Assembly: GCF_050947875.1 (NCBI RefSeq)
Contig: NC_134568.1
Coordinates: 194,940,853-195,004,852 of the forward strand
DNA length: 64,000 bases
Direction of reading: 5' to 3'
Origin: Dermacentor variabilis
Lineage: Eukaryota > Arthropoda > Arachnida > Ixodida > Ixodidae
Shown here: positions 45,233-57,279 of the stretch, piece by piece
How positions within the stretch are numbered: position 1 is the first letter of the stretch
Layout of the letters: the number at the start of each line of letters is the position of its first letter
The notes under the pieces: generated by a model
Told to the model about the DNA's origin: nothing
The model's database searches: none
The model's input: only the letters and a program-made list of their open reading frames with translations
Position numbers and translations under genes: made by a program

Positions 45233-46589
45233 TATAAGCCACACAGAGAGATACAGAAGACGGCGAGTAACTATATCTTAAAAGGGGCAGCTCGCTCACA
45301 CGTTTGCAGAAATGGGAACTATATTGAAAAAGAACAGAGTAAAACAAAGGAAACAAAAGAAGAAGAACAGACACCACACCACACAATACACCACAACTCT
45401 ACAGATGAGAGTCTAGTCCCATGGTGAAGAATAAATGTGGCGCAATTTTTTTAGCCTCGTATCGAGTTGAAGCATAACGTTTCGGATGAATAAATCATTG
45501 AGGCTGGTTTCAGAAAGACCAACTTGCTAGAGCATGATCAGTATCAAAGAGCGACAACTACTGAAAGTTGAAAAGAATGAGTGACAGCAGCTACAGCACA
45601 ATGGCGTAAACTACAATAAGGCAGTGCCCATTCTGCCATAAGGCTGGCAGCATGGTGGACCTTAACGGGATAGCGTCGCCATATGTTTTCTTGAGCACTT
45701 GATACCGGTTGCTGGCCCCTCAGTGCCTCACCGAAGCACGGCTGCTGGGGCGAAAACGTTTTTTACCCTGACATTATAACCTACAACGCTACATTAGTCT
45801 CCGTCTTCAAAATCTGCTTATACGACACACTTATCATTATCACTACACAAAATTAATATTGATACCATGCGGTCTCTCCTACGCAAAACACCCAGCGACT
45901 ATCAAAAGCGAACATGGCGAACCACCTTCACCCCTTAGGGACCTTCTTGGTAACACAGGGCTATACCATTCCTGCGTGACCAAGGGACTAAGCCGACCAG
46001 AAGCCTCCTTACTATTCCGTATTCGCACGCTGTGAGCGATAATTCCGGCGTCGCGACACAAGCTAGGGCCATCGCCTTCAGCACCAAGTTCATTCTGTGC
46101 CACGCTCATGTGATAGGAAACGTTACTTGCTATAACGCCCAGAATTCTTGAAAGAGTGCAAGACTTTCCTCGACTTACTCAAACATAGAGTTAATCCATG
46201 CGCTACCGTTAACGGCTTAATCTTGTCGCAAGGATACTGGGTGTTTAGGAGTGAGGTGTTTCACCTCCACCTTAAGTTCCTTAGCGATACCGATATATTC
46301 AAAAAGTGGCGACGCTTCGCCAATAACGCTAAACGTCCCCAAACATTTGATGTCTCATTGGGTACGGGATGAGCTAAGTCGAGCGGTAGCAATCTACAAC
46401 GTGCATGCTGCGATGGGCTATTTATCCCTATGCATGTCCATGCCCGCACTTAAAAGGGAAACGCTGCGGCAGAGAATTGCCGGCATGCATCTGAAAGGCT
46501 AGATTCGCCCGTAGGTAGCACCGTCCTCCTCTCCCCCATTATGGGCGTTGCTGCACGTTCCTCAACTTCTTGTAATGCAAGCGTGAATT
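45233..46589. other. No gene seen
   Basis: Short frames without recognisable domains; no repeat ends recognised. Confidence 0.45.
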
Positions 46590-47362
46590 ACATGAGAGAG
46601 AGAGAGACAGAGAGACAGAGAGAGAGAGAGACAAAAGAAAGGGGAAAGGCAGGGAGGTTAACCGGATGGGTCGATCCGGTTTGCTACCCTACGCTGGGGA
46701 GAGAGGGGAGCGGGAGGTAAAATGATAGCTAAGTAGAGATAAAGAAAGAAAGGGGCATAGAGATACAATCACAGTCAAATACTGTCACCGTATACCGTCA
46801 CCACACAGCACAGTAGCACTAGCAGCACTATAAACATCTGTTCAGACTACAGCCGCTTGTCCCATTCTGTTGCCCTTAAGAAGTGCAGCAGTGCCCTCGT
46901 CGCCCTCCGATGCGATGGTTTGTGATTTCGGCCTTCTAAAATAAGTTCTTCTGTTAGAGGTCTTTGGTCGAATAGCGCTATCGCGATTTTGAACGATCGT
47001 CTGTGTAAATTGTAGCGAGGACAGTCACAGAGAAGGTGTTGAAGAGTCTCCTCGCTACCACAGTCATCACACGAGGCGTCGTCGGCCCATCCGATTCGGA
47101 ATGAAAAGGACTTAGTGAAGGCCACCCCTAGCCATATTCGACAAAGCAGGGTAGCTTCGCGACGGTAGAGGCCAGCTGGAATGCAAAGGCGTAGAGAGGA
47201 GTCTAGGTTGCGCAGCCTGTTGTTTTGAAAACTTCACAAGAGAAACGTGATATCACGGGTGAGCATTCGAAGTTTTCTAGCGGCATCTGTCCTTGATAAC
47301 GGTGTCGGCTCCTCTTCGTCGCCTTGAAGAGCCAAGCGAGCAGCGTTATCGGCGCGTAACAC
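46590..47362 (-). mobile_element. I-like LINE, 5'-truncated C-terminus and 3'UTR
   Basis: Minus strand: DNAARLALQGDEEEPTPLSR near 47350, RKLRMLTRDITF, then RLCIPAGLYRREATLLCRIW, LGVAFTKSFSFRIGWADDAS and the knuckle CDDCGSEETLQHLLCDC, ending WDKRL and a stop at about 46847. The 3'UTR carries GGTTAACCGGATGGGTCG, TCCGGTTTGCTACCCTACGC and ends in a (GA)n run at 46592-46636 (plus sense). Nearly identical in layout to the copy at 54.9-55.9 kb. Confidence 0.85.
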
Positions 47363-49101
47363 AAACCTTATGGGGTCCGGAGCTGGGCCCGTCAGGATTC
47401 CATATTTCATTAAGCCTTAGGAAAGCAGTTCTGTGGATTTCTGATCACTTTCAATAAAAATGCCTTACCACAGTAGGTCGGTAAAGATGAATGAACAATG
47501 TGAACACGTTTGGCTTGCAACAAAATGGGGCTTCACTTGTGTTGTCTGTGTAAGAAGTGAAAACTACTGATAGCCATGGTAGCAGCGTGATCAGTAGATA
47601 AATAAGTCTTTATTGAGCGCCTAGTTCGTGTCTCCCGTTCATCGATATCATCTACTGAACTGTTGCCTTCCTACCTGAAGCTGCTTTCAGGACATCTGTG
47701 GCTGAGCACGATGTCGCGGCCTCAATTGCCGGCCGCGGTGGGCGCATCCTGATGGGGGCGGTGCACAGAAATGGTCGGGCATTTCGGAATGCGCACCATG
47801 CCCACTCTGCGCGCACATTTAACACTCCGCACAATCAGGCGCACCTGCGCACATTTCCCGATGCTGAGGCTACAAAAGTGATCTGGCGCCGCGCCTGGGA
47901 CGGAGGGAGACATCGTTCGCAAGGCGTTGACCGAGCGCACAATGGCGGTGGAGCTGGATTAAACGTCATTCTGATTCTGGCATCGTGGCACATGTTTCCC
48001 TCATCGTTGGTAGCAGGGAGGCATACCCGCTACATGGGCGCCCAACGCAGGGCCCGAACCCTTTGCTCCCCTGATATCAGGAGTCACACTGCGCTGACTG
48101 AGCTCGCTGTGCGCGCTATTAAAACCTAGGGTGGTCGCATTTATTTCAAGTCTCCGCACCGCCGTTTCTGAAAGCCGTTGTGCGCTTTGAAGACGTCAGT
48201 CCCATCAATCACATCAATAGGTATTTCATGGTACAAATATCAGTTATATACAAGGTGGTTCTACTAAGACTTCATGTAATATTCCAAAATAGCCGTTTTG
48301 AAATAAAAGTACGGCTCCTTCAGAGACATGCCGTCAGTCGTGGTGACCATGAGGTGGCGGTTGATACATACTAATTGTTTGTTAATTAACGAAACTCCGG
48401 TAAATAACTGTTAAGCATGCAGGTTCAGCGGGATCATCGTAGTCAGGAAATTGAATCAAGCTCTCCTAGCAAATCAGCTTTTGAATCTAGCAAAATGCGA
48501 TTACCCGCGGAACTGTGTCACGACGAAATTTGTCTATCAGAACGCGCGATTCTGAAACCGGGAGGCTGCAGCGAGTGTAAATCGGCGCCCCTGGAGGCCA
48601 TGTTCTGCTAACGTCACCCAGTAGCTGCTTATAAAATCGACAGCATGCCAGTGTTTCCCATTCTTTTCTAGCTGCTTCTAGCGCTTTGAGACGCTGTTTT
48701 AGACTATGCCGCCTTCGCTATCGGCCCAAGTCGCAACGAAACAAGTAACGTTTCTTCACCAGAGTTATAAAATATCAAACATCATGCCATCACCGTCCTC
48801 GTCTTTTTGATGCCGTTTGACGCACACAATGGCGTCACAGATACGTAATTGCTTGATGTATACACAAGAACGTTGGTGCATCCGGTAACGCTTTGTAGAA
48901 TACCATATGGTGCTATATAGCTATCTGCCTGCAAGATACTTCGCATAACATTGGTTCCCCTATTGTGTGGTAGCTGAATAATTTTTAATTGAAAGGAGTA
49001 CTGAAATGACACTTTAGACTTCTGATCCTTTGTTTTCTGTAGAGTCTTGGGCCTCGAAATCCCAGAAAAATATGGTTGTAAGCCTCATAACACCCTGAAT
49101 A
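47363..49101. other. No gene seen; one SINE fragment
   Basis: A family-1 SINE fragment at about 47696-47760 (TGAGCACGATGTCGCGGCCT, GCCGGCCGCGGTGGGCGCAT). Open frames at 47.7-48.1 kb are GC-driven and unrecognised. Confidence 0.45.
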
Positions 49102-49599
49102 CATGGGTTGGTCAATAAAGACTGAGACTAATGCTCTGAAATCCTTATTTCAGAAAATCGTTAATCGGCGCTTTCATACCTTTTTATATGCTGCCAACTG
49201 AAATATAAGCGTCCCATCGTTTCTACCAAACCTAGATAACATGTGTTGTTCCATGTCAAAGGAATGTTTATTTTTCATAGTTTCCAGAAACGGCTGCAAC
49301 GATCCCTTTGTTTGATCTACAGTTCAGATGTGGCACTCTCCGACTTCTTCATGCACGTCACTGTAAAAAATGGCATTGCTTTGACGTGGAACAAGAAGTA
49401 TATATGCAAGACATGGAGGTGATCTTTAAGTGGGTGTCAAAAGATGGATTCACTCCTGTTATCTAGACTTGGCGAAAACGGTGGCATGCGTAAACTTCAC
49501 TTACCGAAGATCATAGACAACGGATGAAAATGCCGATGAATAATTTTCAGAAATAAATATTTCAGACCATCAGTCTCAGCCTTATTTGAAAAATCCTCG
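49102..49599 (+). mobile_element. Mariner-like transposon remnant, internally deleted
   Basis: The left terminus CATGGGTTGGTCAATAAAGA and the reverse complement of the right terminus, CGAGGATTTTTCAAATAAGG, continue into ACTGAGACTAATGCTCTGAA against GCTGAGACTGATGGTCTGAA. TA lies on both sides (49100-49101, 49600-49601). Inside, the plus strand reads ALSDFFMHV followed by GIALTWNK and more decayed text, resembling the DD34D-type transposase end (SPDLAPSDFFLF). Only about 500 nt of an expected 1.3 kb remain. Confidence 0.7.
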
Positions 49600-49601
49600 T
49601 A

Positions 49602-50105
49602 ATTTACTATAACAGCATTTCTACAAACCAGTTTCTGTATCATTTCTAAAGACGGGACGTCTTGAGGCAGAAGGTGGTCACGTTAAAGCAGGACTACTGG
49701 GCGAGAACATGATTGTCAAAACATCCCGATGACCTGCTCCCACGTGAACCCCTTCTGCATCATGAAGCCACGACACATACGACACAACGAAACCAAAACT
49801 CGGTCATAGGAAAGCTATTATAATAAATTAGTGGAGTTGTCTTTCAGGCTGTTTACTCCTTATTTATCTTTGAACATTATGCGCCTTCTTACTCAGCAAG
49901 CCGCCTGATTGGCAACCACCCCCATGAAGTACGAGTTTACTATCCTTTTTTCCATGACGTCAGCGTCACATGACTTCAACGTCAGTGGCTACAAGACAAC
50001 GGAAAGTTCTTCTCATTTACCGCTGAAAAGACGGCCACTGACTGTAAAAAAAATTAGAATAAAATAGGCTTTACACGAAGGGATCTCAGAATCGAACTGA
50101 ACTTA
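49602..50105. other. No gene seen
   Basis: AT-rich, no recognisable feature. Confidence 0.4.
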
Positions 50106-50345
50106 ATTGAATTCTGGGATTTTACGTGCAAAAAACCACAATTTGATCAAGAGGTACGCCGTAGTGAGGGACTCTGGATTCATTTTGGCCACCACGGGGT
50201 CTTTAACTTGCCCCCAATGCACGGAACACGGGCTTTATTTTGCATTTCGCTCGCATCGTTTGCGGCAGGCGCGGCCGGTATATGATCCCGCGACCTCGTG
50301 CTTAGCAGCGCAACATCATACCCACAAAGCCCCCCCGACGGCATA
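50106..50345 (-). mobile_element. tRNA-derived SINE (family 1), full-length
   Basis: Reverse complement of family 1: end GGGATTTTACGTGCAAAAAA, middle TACGCCGTAGTGAGGGACTC and GCCACCACGGGGTCTTTAAC, and the tRNA-like part CGCGGCCGGTATATGATCCC, CGACCTCGTGCTTAGCAGCG. The box B region reads GGGATCATATACC, so it is partly decayed. Confidence 0.8.
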
Positions 50346-51179
50346 TCTCATAATTTCGAAGAATATAGGTGTGGTAGGCAAAGTATAGTCACTGAAGGTT
50401 CAGAATTAGCTTCGACTTCAAGAAAGAACAAAATAAAGCTGTCAGAATAGAGTGCGCCAACAGGTCTGCGGTACCGGAGAAAGGAAGAACTCAGGCTATT
50501 ACTCGCAAATAAATTTGCCTTCTGCGAGGAGGAGGACGACAACACAGAGGCAACTGCACAAATGCAACAAATTACATTTGAACGGATGAACCCGTCACCT
50601 ATAAAGAGATAACGGTTGCGTTTTACATCCATTTGAATAGAGAAAGCCCGAGCTTTCTTTCACCCCAGCACATGGTCATGGAAGAGCCAGGCTCTGTCTT
50701 TGCCTGCTTCTGATCAGATAGTGACTATACTCTGTTTCACGCATAGCACGCAACTCTGCGTGAAATTTCTCTCATTGCTCGCGTTGGCGCTCAAAAAATA
50801 GTGGGTCACATATGAAAGACATAGGCATGCATCATTTAATTCCGTGTATAGCATTAGGTTTTATAGTATGGCTAGCAAAATATGACGCAAATATTGTACT
50901 GAAGCTGCCGCAGTTGTGAATGTATTTATCACGGAACGAGCGCAATGATACGTTTTTGCGACCGGCGGCCGCACCGCACCGCTTGCGCTCGCAATAACTT
51001 AGTGCCTCGAATTTACTGGAAGCACAAATGTGGCGAAAGGACACGTGATCGAACATAACCTATAAGGTCTACAAGTTGTAGTTGTGATGTACGAAAGAGT
51101 TATTCCATAGAAAGCGTTGCATATCAAAAACTATTCTACTGCGAAACAAGCGAAGTGAGACTTCTATGACTGCAATACT
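50346..51179. other. No gene seen
   Basis: Short open frames, no recognisable product or repeat. Confidence 0.4.
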
Positions 51180-51480
51180 TTTGCATATAGCTTCCGCAGT
51201 ATTGACTGCGGTCCTTGGCCTTGGCCTAATGCAACCAGCGCAGCCCTGGTCACAAGAGCCGCTGTAGCTTTTCTCCAAGCCACTGGGCTGGACGCACGCC
51301 TTTAGAGATACCACAACTCTGTGAATTTGTATATACGCATCTCTTCCTTATACCATCATCATTCATCAGCCCTTTCCCTCCCCGTCCCTTTTCCCCAGAG
51401 TAGAGTAGCAGGCCAGAGCAAGTTATAGCTCAGGCCGACCTCTCTGCCTTTCTGTAAATAAATTTCTCTCTCTCTCTGAC
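51180..51480 (+). mobile_element. I-like LINE, extreme 3' end
   Basis: Plus strand reads ATSAALVTRAAVAFLQATGL, DARL and a stop near 51305, a typical C-terminal tail of RNase H LINEs in this window's style. The 3'UTR contains CCCTTTTCCCCAGAGTAGAG, GGCCGACCTCTCTGCCTTTC and ends TAAATAAATTTCTCTCTCTC. This is the only plus-strand copy of this tail type seen here. Confidence 0.6.
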
Positions 51481-52232
51481 TTCCAAGCATGAAATGTAAT
51501 ATTGTCGGATAAGAAGTTATTTCAAAATAAACTTTTTCCCCTCTCTGTTGGAAAGAGGGGAAATCATCAGCGACTAGCCGTGACAGCAAATTACGTGCCC
51601 TTATATATGAGTGCAAACTTCAATGCGTAAAAAACGTATCTTTCAGAATTTTCAATAATTGATCTACATGCGTTTATTCCGGCAATATCGAGATAAATGT
51701 TTTTATGCGCTTCGCAACAACTCTTATAAAGATGTTTGCTGAAAGTCTGATTAATAGCTGTATGCAATTCTCATCAAAGCTGCCAGAAATTGTGGTTACA
51801 TTGTGATGTGGTTTTGTGATGAGTGCTTGGTAACTTTCTGCATTTATATGGCCACCGTGTTTCTGATGCATTCTTCATTACTGCATTTCGCATTTAGGAG
51901 AGGTTTAGAACCACTAAACGCAGTAGTTACGGCACAAACCGATAGTTGTCGCTAAAAGAAAAGGGGGGGGGGGATAAAAAACATTTTGTTCCTCAAGAAA
52001 AAGTGTTTTTTCCTTAACAGTGCGGAAATTTTTCACACATTACATTTCAACTTACACATTCTCATGCACAAAGTAATTATAACAGAAAACATAAAGTACA
52101 TTGCCACACATTTCCACACAAACGATGCTTAATAGCCCACGCAAAGGCACCTACTAAGCTGCATATATAGCCATGCAGGAAAAACACGCGGAAGGCGGGA
52201 AATGGAAATTCAGGTCGATCAGCAAAACGAGA
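51481..52232. other. No gene seen
   Basis: AT-rich, with a G-run near 51964-51973. Nothing recognised. Confidence 0.4.
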
Positions 52233-52390
52233 ACAAGGTAAAAGCGGAAGGCGACATTTCGACAAGTGACTTGTCTTTTTCAAGGCCATACTACGCGTGT
52301 CGAAACGGTGGCTCCCCACTTCGACAAGCGGAGTATGGCCTTGAAAGGCAAGTCATTTGTCGAAATGTTGGCTACCGCTTTCACCTTCGT
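52233..52390. repeat. Near-perfect foldback with ~78-nt arms and almost no loop
   Basis: Left arm includes CATTTCGACAAGTGACTTGT and TTTTCAAGGCCATACTACGC. The reverse complement of the right arm reads CATTTCGACAAATGACTTGC and TTTCAAGGCCATACTCCGCT. The arms meet around 52311-52315 (GGTGG-CT-CCCC) with essentially no spacer. Outer parts AAGGTAAAAGCGGAAG and AAGGTGAAAGCGGTAG also pair. It could be a hairpin MITE, a recent inverted duplication, or the template of a hairpin RNA. Confidence 0.8.
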
Positions 52391-53062
52391 AACGTTTCGC
52401 TCAATTATATATAGCCATGGCGTTTTGACCACCAGCTTGGTGCCAGTGGCAGTGTCCCTTTTTTACGTAAATAAGCAATAAATCTCGACAGAATGCTTGT
52501 TACAATACCGTGAGCTAGTAAGCACACCGACAGCACACATAGTTGTTACTATAAAGCGACATTATATGCACGTATTTAAATTAGCGACCAATAATTAGCA
52601 TGGTCGCAACGATGACCTAAGCCTAAGAGATTTTGCTTCCAAGGAGTCGCAGATGCATAGCGCTTCAAAAAACGGCCGCTGGCGTTTAAAAAAGTGCCTA
52701 CTGTTGAGATCGCTTCAAAAGTTTTTTGCCTAATTTCGCACAGAAATAAAAAACCGGCTGCTCTGCCCCGGAGGCGTCCGTAGACCGCTGCGAAGCGGTA
52801 CGTGCGCGGTCCGGCTCGCGGAGTACAGGTGCGTTCCCGTTGGGCACGGCAGCTCGCCGCACGCCGTTCGCGCGGCGCCCTTCGATGGCTCCTTTGCCGG
52901 CGAACGGCAAAGGAGGAGTCCTCAATGTCTGCGGCAGCCACACGGCGACTTGGTTAATCGGCGACAGAAGAGCGGTCACTCTGTCATATCGCCGGCAGCC
53001 TTCACCGCCGTTGAGCGGTCGGTGGAGCCGACATCGCCGCTAGGCCTTTACCACTTCGACGC
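52391..53062. other. GC-rich stretch, candidate promoter region
   Basis: 52740-53060 is GC- and CpG-rich, leading into a TATA-like box. No supported coding sequence. Confidence 0.3.
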
Positions 53063-53069
53063 TATATAA
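53063..53069 (+). promoter_or_regulatory. TATA-like box TATATAA after a CpG-rich stretch
   Basis: GACGCTATATAAAACTC follows about 280 nt of CpG-rich DNA. A start about 30 nt downstream would fall next to the ATG at 53099, leaving almost no leader, so that ATG's 77-codon frame is not a convincing gene. Could be a spurious match. Confidence 0.25.
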
Positions 53070-53793
53070 AACTCACGGCGCTTCGCAACGAATCACCGAT
53101 GGCCACTAGCCGCAACACTTTGTTGCCGTTGTTGCCACTTTACCATCTCCTCGCAATAATTTCCCACAAAGAAGAAAATACGCTGATATTCGGGGCGCTG
53201 CCGACTGCGACGGCTGCACAGCCGAGCCGATTCACCGTCCGCCGCAGGTGGCAGTGCACAGCAGCGGAGTTGGACAAGCATCTGAGCTCCTGTTGGTGCT
53301 TAACAGTTCACCGCGGACATCGTTTTTCATGAAATGTACAATTTGCACATAACGTTATCTGGCGGAAATTATTTTGCGAGGCCGCGTTTGCGTGACGCTG
53401 GTAGGCAAGCGCGGCCTTGTCATTGTCAAGCTGTTGATCGGCTACCACGGACGCTGGTGCCGAGTTGCATTTCTGGTAGCGTAGCCCCCGTTCGGGCTAG
53501 AGGTATGACACTGGTACTCGCTTATCGTTCACTCTATTAGCTCGTGCCAACGTACACGAGCAGAGCCGCGGTTTCCGACTGACTATACTTGTTGCAATAA
53601 GGTTATTTGCATGCGACGCGGTCATATATACGTATGTGAACCGCGATCAATCGCGTGATGAGAACAAGTAGGCGTAATAAAAAAATCATTGATCTGTGGT
53701 CGATTCACCACAAAAATCGCGGCAGTTGCACTTGAAGCGAAAATGTGAAACTCGCCTTTATCAAAGCAATTATAAGTATTTTAAAAATATATA

Positions 53794-54381
53794 TTGTAGT
53801 CGGATACAACTCAAGCCTGCAGTGAAGCCCCGCGCCCTCGTAACCGTTAGCCACCGTTCCTCCGCGAGGCTGCAAATAGCCCGTACGTCAATATTTCCCT
53901 GTTGCCTAAATAAGGCGGTAATCACAAAAAATGAAATTGTGAGCGGGTAATTTTGTACGTTTTCACTCGTCTGTTATAACGGAACGCTGAAAGCCTAATT
54001 TTTTATTCAACTAAATTAAAACGCTTGCTTCGCTGCGACCATTTTTTGTCAAGTTTCACTTGAGTTGGCTGTGAAGTTTTATCAGTAAAGCGGGGTCAGC
54101 AGTGAAATGAACAGTATCGTGGACTTTTGAGATCGAAGACAGAGATTCTCAGACTCCATACACTTTATTCATGCCTGTTGCACACCTCAACGCTTCCGCC
54201 GACGAAAAGACTCTTCAAGAACAGCAGACGCTCCGGAGGTATCAAGTACAACGCCATTTTTAAATGGTCGCATGACGACAATTTTGTTTGCTTCTGTGAT
54301 TGGCGGGCGGTGTAACAACCCCGCGCGGTCCTTGTGCCTTGGTTGCCAACTGCCGTTTCTTTAAGTTGTATCCTACTATAG
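53794..54381. mobile_element. Possible TIR element (about 590 bp)
   Basis: The left end TGTAGTCGGATACAACTCAA resembles the reverse complement of the right end, TATAGTAGGATACAACTTAA. Interior similarity is weak, and no TSD could be fixed. Confidence 0.4.
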
Positions 54382-54934
54382 AACACTGCGTGGATGGGTT
54401 AGACTACATATCTATGATGTGTTTATACATCAGTAAATGCTATAGAAACCTCTGTATATTTAATAACAAAAATCCTAATATGTATTCTCTATTGAGTGGC
54501 TGTTGTAAACTTGATGTTAAATGTCTTTAGCGCTTATACATCAGGCATGTAAGTTGAAAATCTGCATAACTTTCTCAGCAGAAATCGTGATGTGTATTCT
54601 GTACTGAGTGACTGCGGCCAACGTGATGTCAAAAGTCATTAGCTGTTGAGTTTATGATGACACTCTCAGGCATCATCAAAAACATATCAAGATGAAATCA
54701 GAAATTCAAGAGCCATTTTTTTGTAAGAGAAAGCAACGGCGCAACCTTTACGAATCTAAGGTTCTTCTAAGCTCCGAAGCAGGGGTTTCTCAGTACTTGT
54801 ACGAAATATATTAATTTGTTTAAAACACATGTTGCACCCTTGAGTCGTACGTACTCGTGCTCTTTCTCAGGCGCTGATTCGGAATCGTGAACGTGTATGA
54901 TCTATAAGCGTTCAAAAATGAATCGCGAGGGGAT
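54382..54934. other. No gene seen
   Basis: AT-rich, nothing recognised. Confidence 0.4.
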
Positions 54935-55886
54935 GTGAGAGAGAGACAGAGGAAAGGGGAAAGGCACGTAGATTAACCAGAGGGGAAGATCCGGTTTGCT
55001 ACCCTACGCTGGGGAAAGAGGGGAGGGGGAGGTAAAGTGTTAACAAAGTAGAGATAAATAAAGAAAGGAGCACGGACATACAATCACAGTCGGTCACTGC
55101 CACCGCACTGCACAGTAGCACTTGCAGCACTATGAACCATATGTTCATACTACAGCCGCTTGTCCAATTCTGTTGCCCTTAAAAATTGCAACAGTGCCCT
55201 CGTCGCCCTCTGCTGCGATGGCTTGGGATGACGGCATTTTAAAATAAGTACCTTGGTTAGAGGTCTTCGGTCAAAGCGCGCTATCGCGTTTGCGAGCGAT
55301 CGTCTCTGTAAATTATAGCGAGGACAGTCATAGAGAAGGTGCTGAAGAGTCTCCTCGTCAGCACAGTCATCACACGAGGCATCGTCGGCCCATCCGATTC
55401 GGAAAGCAAAAGACTTGGTGAACACCACCCCTAGACATATTCGACAAAGCAGGGTAGCTTCGCGACGGCAGAGTCCAGATGGAATGCAAAGGCGTAGAGA
55501 AGAGTCTAGGTTGTGAAGCCGGTTGTTTTGAAAACTTTCTGCGTTCCAAAAGGAGAACGTGATATCACGGCTCAGCTTTAGAAGCTTTCTAGCGGCATCT
55601 GTCTTTGATAATGGTATCGGCTCCTCTTCGCCGCCTTGAAGAGCCGACCGAGCAGCGTTATCGCGTGTTCGTTCCCTATGACGCCACAGTGACTTGGAAT
55701 CCACTGAAATGTCATGTGGTGTCCTTTCTCAGTGAAAGTATGGATTAGTTCTCTAATCTCGAATACCAGTTGTTCGTGTCGTCCACGTCGCAGGGCTGAT
55801 AGAAAACATACTACGGAAATGCAGCAGGAGCCAGGTTTGGTGGTATCTAAGAGTCCGAACTCCACCGGCACGCCAGAACTCCGCAT
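54935..55886 (-). mobile_element. I-like LINE, 5'-truncated: RNase H end, C-terminus, 3'UTR
   Basis: Minus strand from 55886: FLSALRRGRHEQLVFEIREL, HHMTFQWIPSHCGVIGNEHA (end of RNase H with His), frameshift near 55660, then NAARSALQGGEEEPIPLSKT, RREATLLCRICLGVVFTKSF, the knuckle CDDCADEETLQHLLYDC, and LRATELDKRL with a stop at about 55150. 3'UTR and GA-rich tail at 55149-54935. Close sibling of the copy at 46590-47362, with its knuckle cysteines and histidine kept. Confidence 0.87.
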
Positions 55887-56871
55887 TGATTTTCAGTTTT
55901 ACAATACCACACTTCTATCGCTATATCAACACGTAATATGGAAGAAACTATCATTTGAAATTTTCTCCCGGTTAGTGACTATTGCCTTCCTTTTTTTTCC
56001 CCCTTTATTAACCTTCTCCTTTTCGCTAACACTAAGAGAAAACGTGTTCGCTTATGCCCAGATTGTGCGTAAGGTTTCGTTATTCTAATTCTACACCAGT
56101 GAAATGTATGGCTATGTACTAGGGTCGTTACGGGAGCAAGGTATAACGTGTCGCCGTATAAAAAGCAGAAACGACTGATACTAAATCGGCGCTGCGCAAA
56201 GAAACGAGCCTGCCCTCGCACCCCGTCTCTTCTGCCGCCCTTCGCCACGAGGTGGTCGGACACCCGTCCAACCGAGGCGTTTCAGTTTTACGCCCCGATA
56301 CAGGCAGCGTAGTATGTGTTTACGACGCGAGAAAGCCCCCACTGCGATCACCCCATAGCACCACCCGTGCCAGACCGCAATATCGCCCTTCTGAAAACAA
56401 CGTCGTATATATTGAAGCAGGTTGCGGTCGTTCGTGGCGCTTCAAGCCACAGCTTTCACCTGCTCGATTCGCTCCCGAAATTCGAATATTGGCCGTAAAT
56501 GAGCCAGCGTGGTTGCGGCGTTCTCTGAGCGCGCGCGGACGGCGGCAAATGTTTCGAGTCCCCGACGGAAACGGGTCGCCGACCGACGCCTGCTCGGGCC
56601 CGCTCGCAGCGCTGTAGTAAAGAAAACGCCGGTTGGCTAAAATCCCGGTTATGGCAGACGCCGCCGTAACTCTTCAATGGATGCGGTGTCGAACTTTGAG
56701 GCGCGCACGCAGAATCGTGGCACGAGTGCAGCAATGCTCAACACGGAGCACCACGGCTGCGAAGCAAAGTGGTCTGGCATGATCAGAAATAGGCGCAGGA
56801 ATTGTCGTTATTTTTACCGCAGTCGTTATGTTTAACGGTAGCCCACGGCGCACCACTATATAAGGACTGCT

Positions 56872-56874
<3 letters not shown>
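55887..56874. other. No gene seen; GC-rich with TATA-like text near 56855
   Basis: 56200-56860 is GC-rich with open frames on both strands. TATATAAGG occurs at about 56857-56865 directly before an (AT)n array. No recognisable protein. Confidence 0.35.

Positions 56875-56949
<75 letters not shown>
56875..56949. repeat. (AT)n microsatellite at the 3' end of a LINE
   Basis: 75 nt of AT. It abuts the ATTGAATTGAATTGAA tail of the minus-strand LINE and is probably part of its tail. Confidence 0.92.
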
Positions 56950-56951
<2 letters not shown>

Positions 56952-57279
56952 CAATTCAATTCAATGCAGTTTATTTGGACATACCTAGGTGGTACAGGAT
57001 GTCCACGAGGCGCGGCAAAAGGAGGCAACAATGCCTCCTGATAGGGCCTTCACCTCGGGATCACAGATTATGACAGTAGGTAGGCATGCGAAAATACTGC
57101 ATTACATTGTGACATCAAATAAATCAGTGTAAATTGAGAAATACAATGCTGTGTCACATATGACAAATTATCCTATGATTTGATACTATACATTGATTAC
57201 ATCATTCTAATTCACGGAAACAATGATGTAGATAATCATTCAAATTGCACTTGCTCAAGATAAAAGAAATATACAATTC

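Noticed and set aside
47698..48129. 143-codon frame
   Set aside because: Begins inside a SINE fragment. GC-driven, no domain.
53099..53332. 77-codon frame with hydrophobic N-terminus after a TATA-like box
   Set aside because: The ATG would lie at the predicted start site with no leader, there is no family resemblance, and the minus strand is open too.
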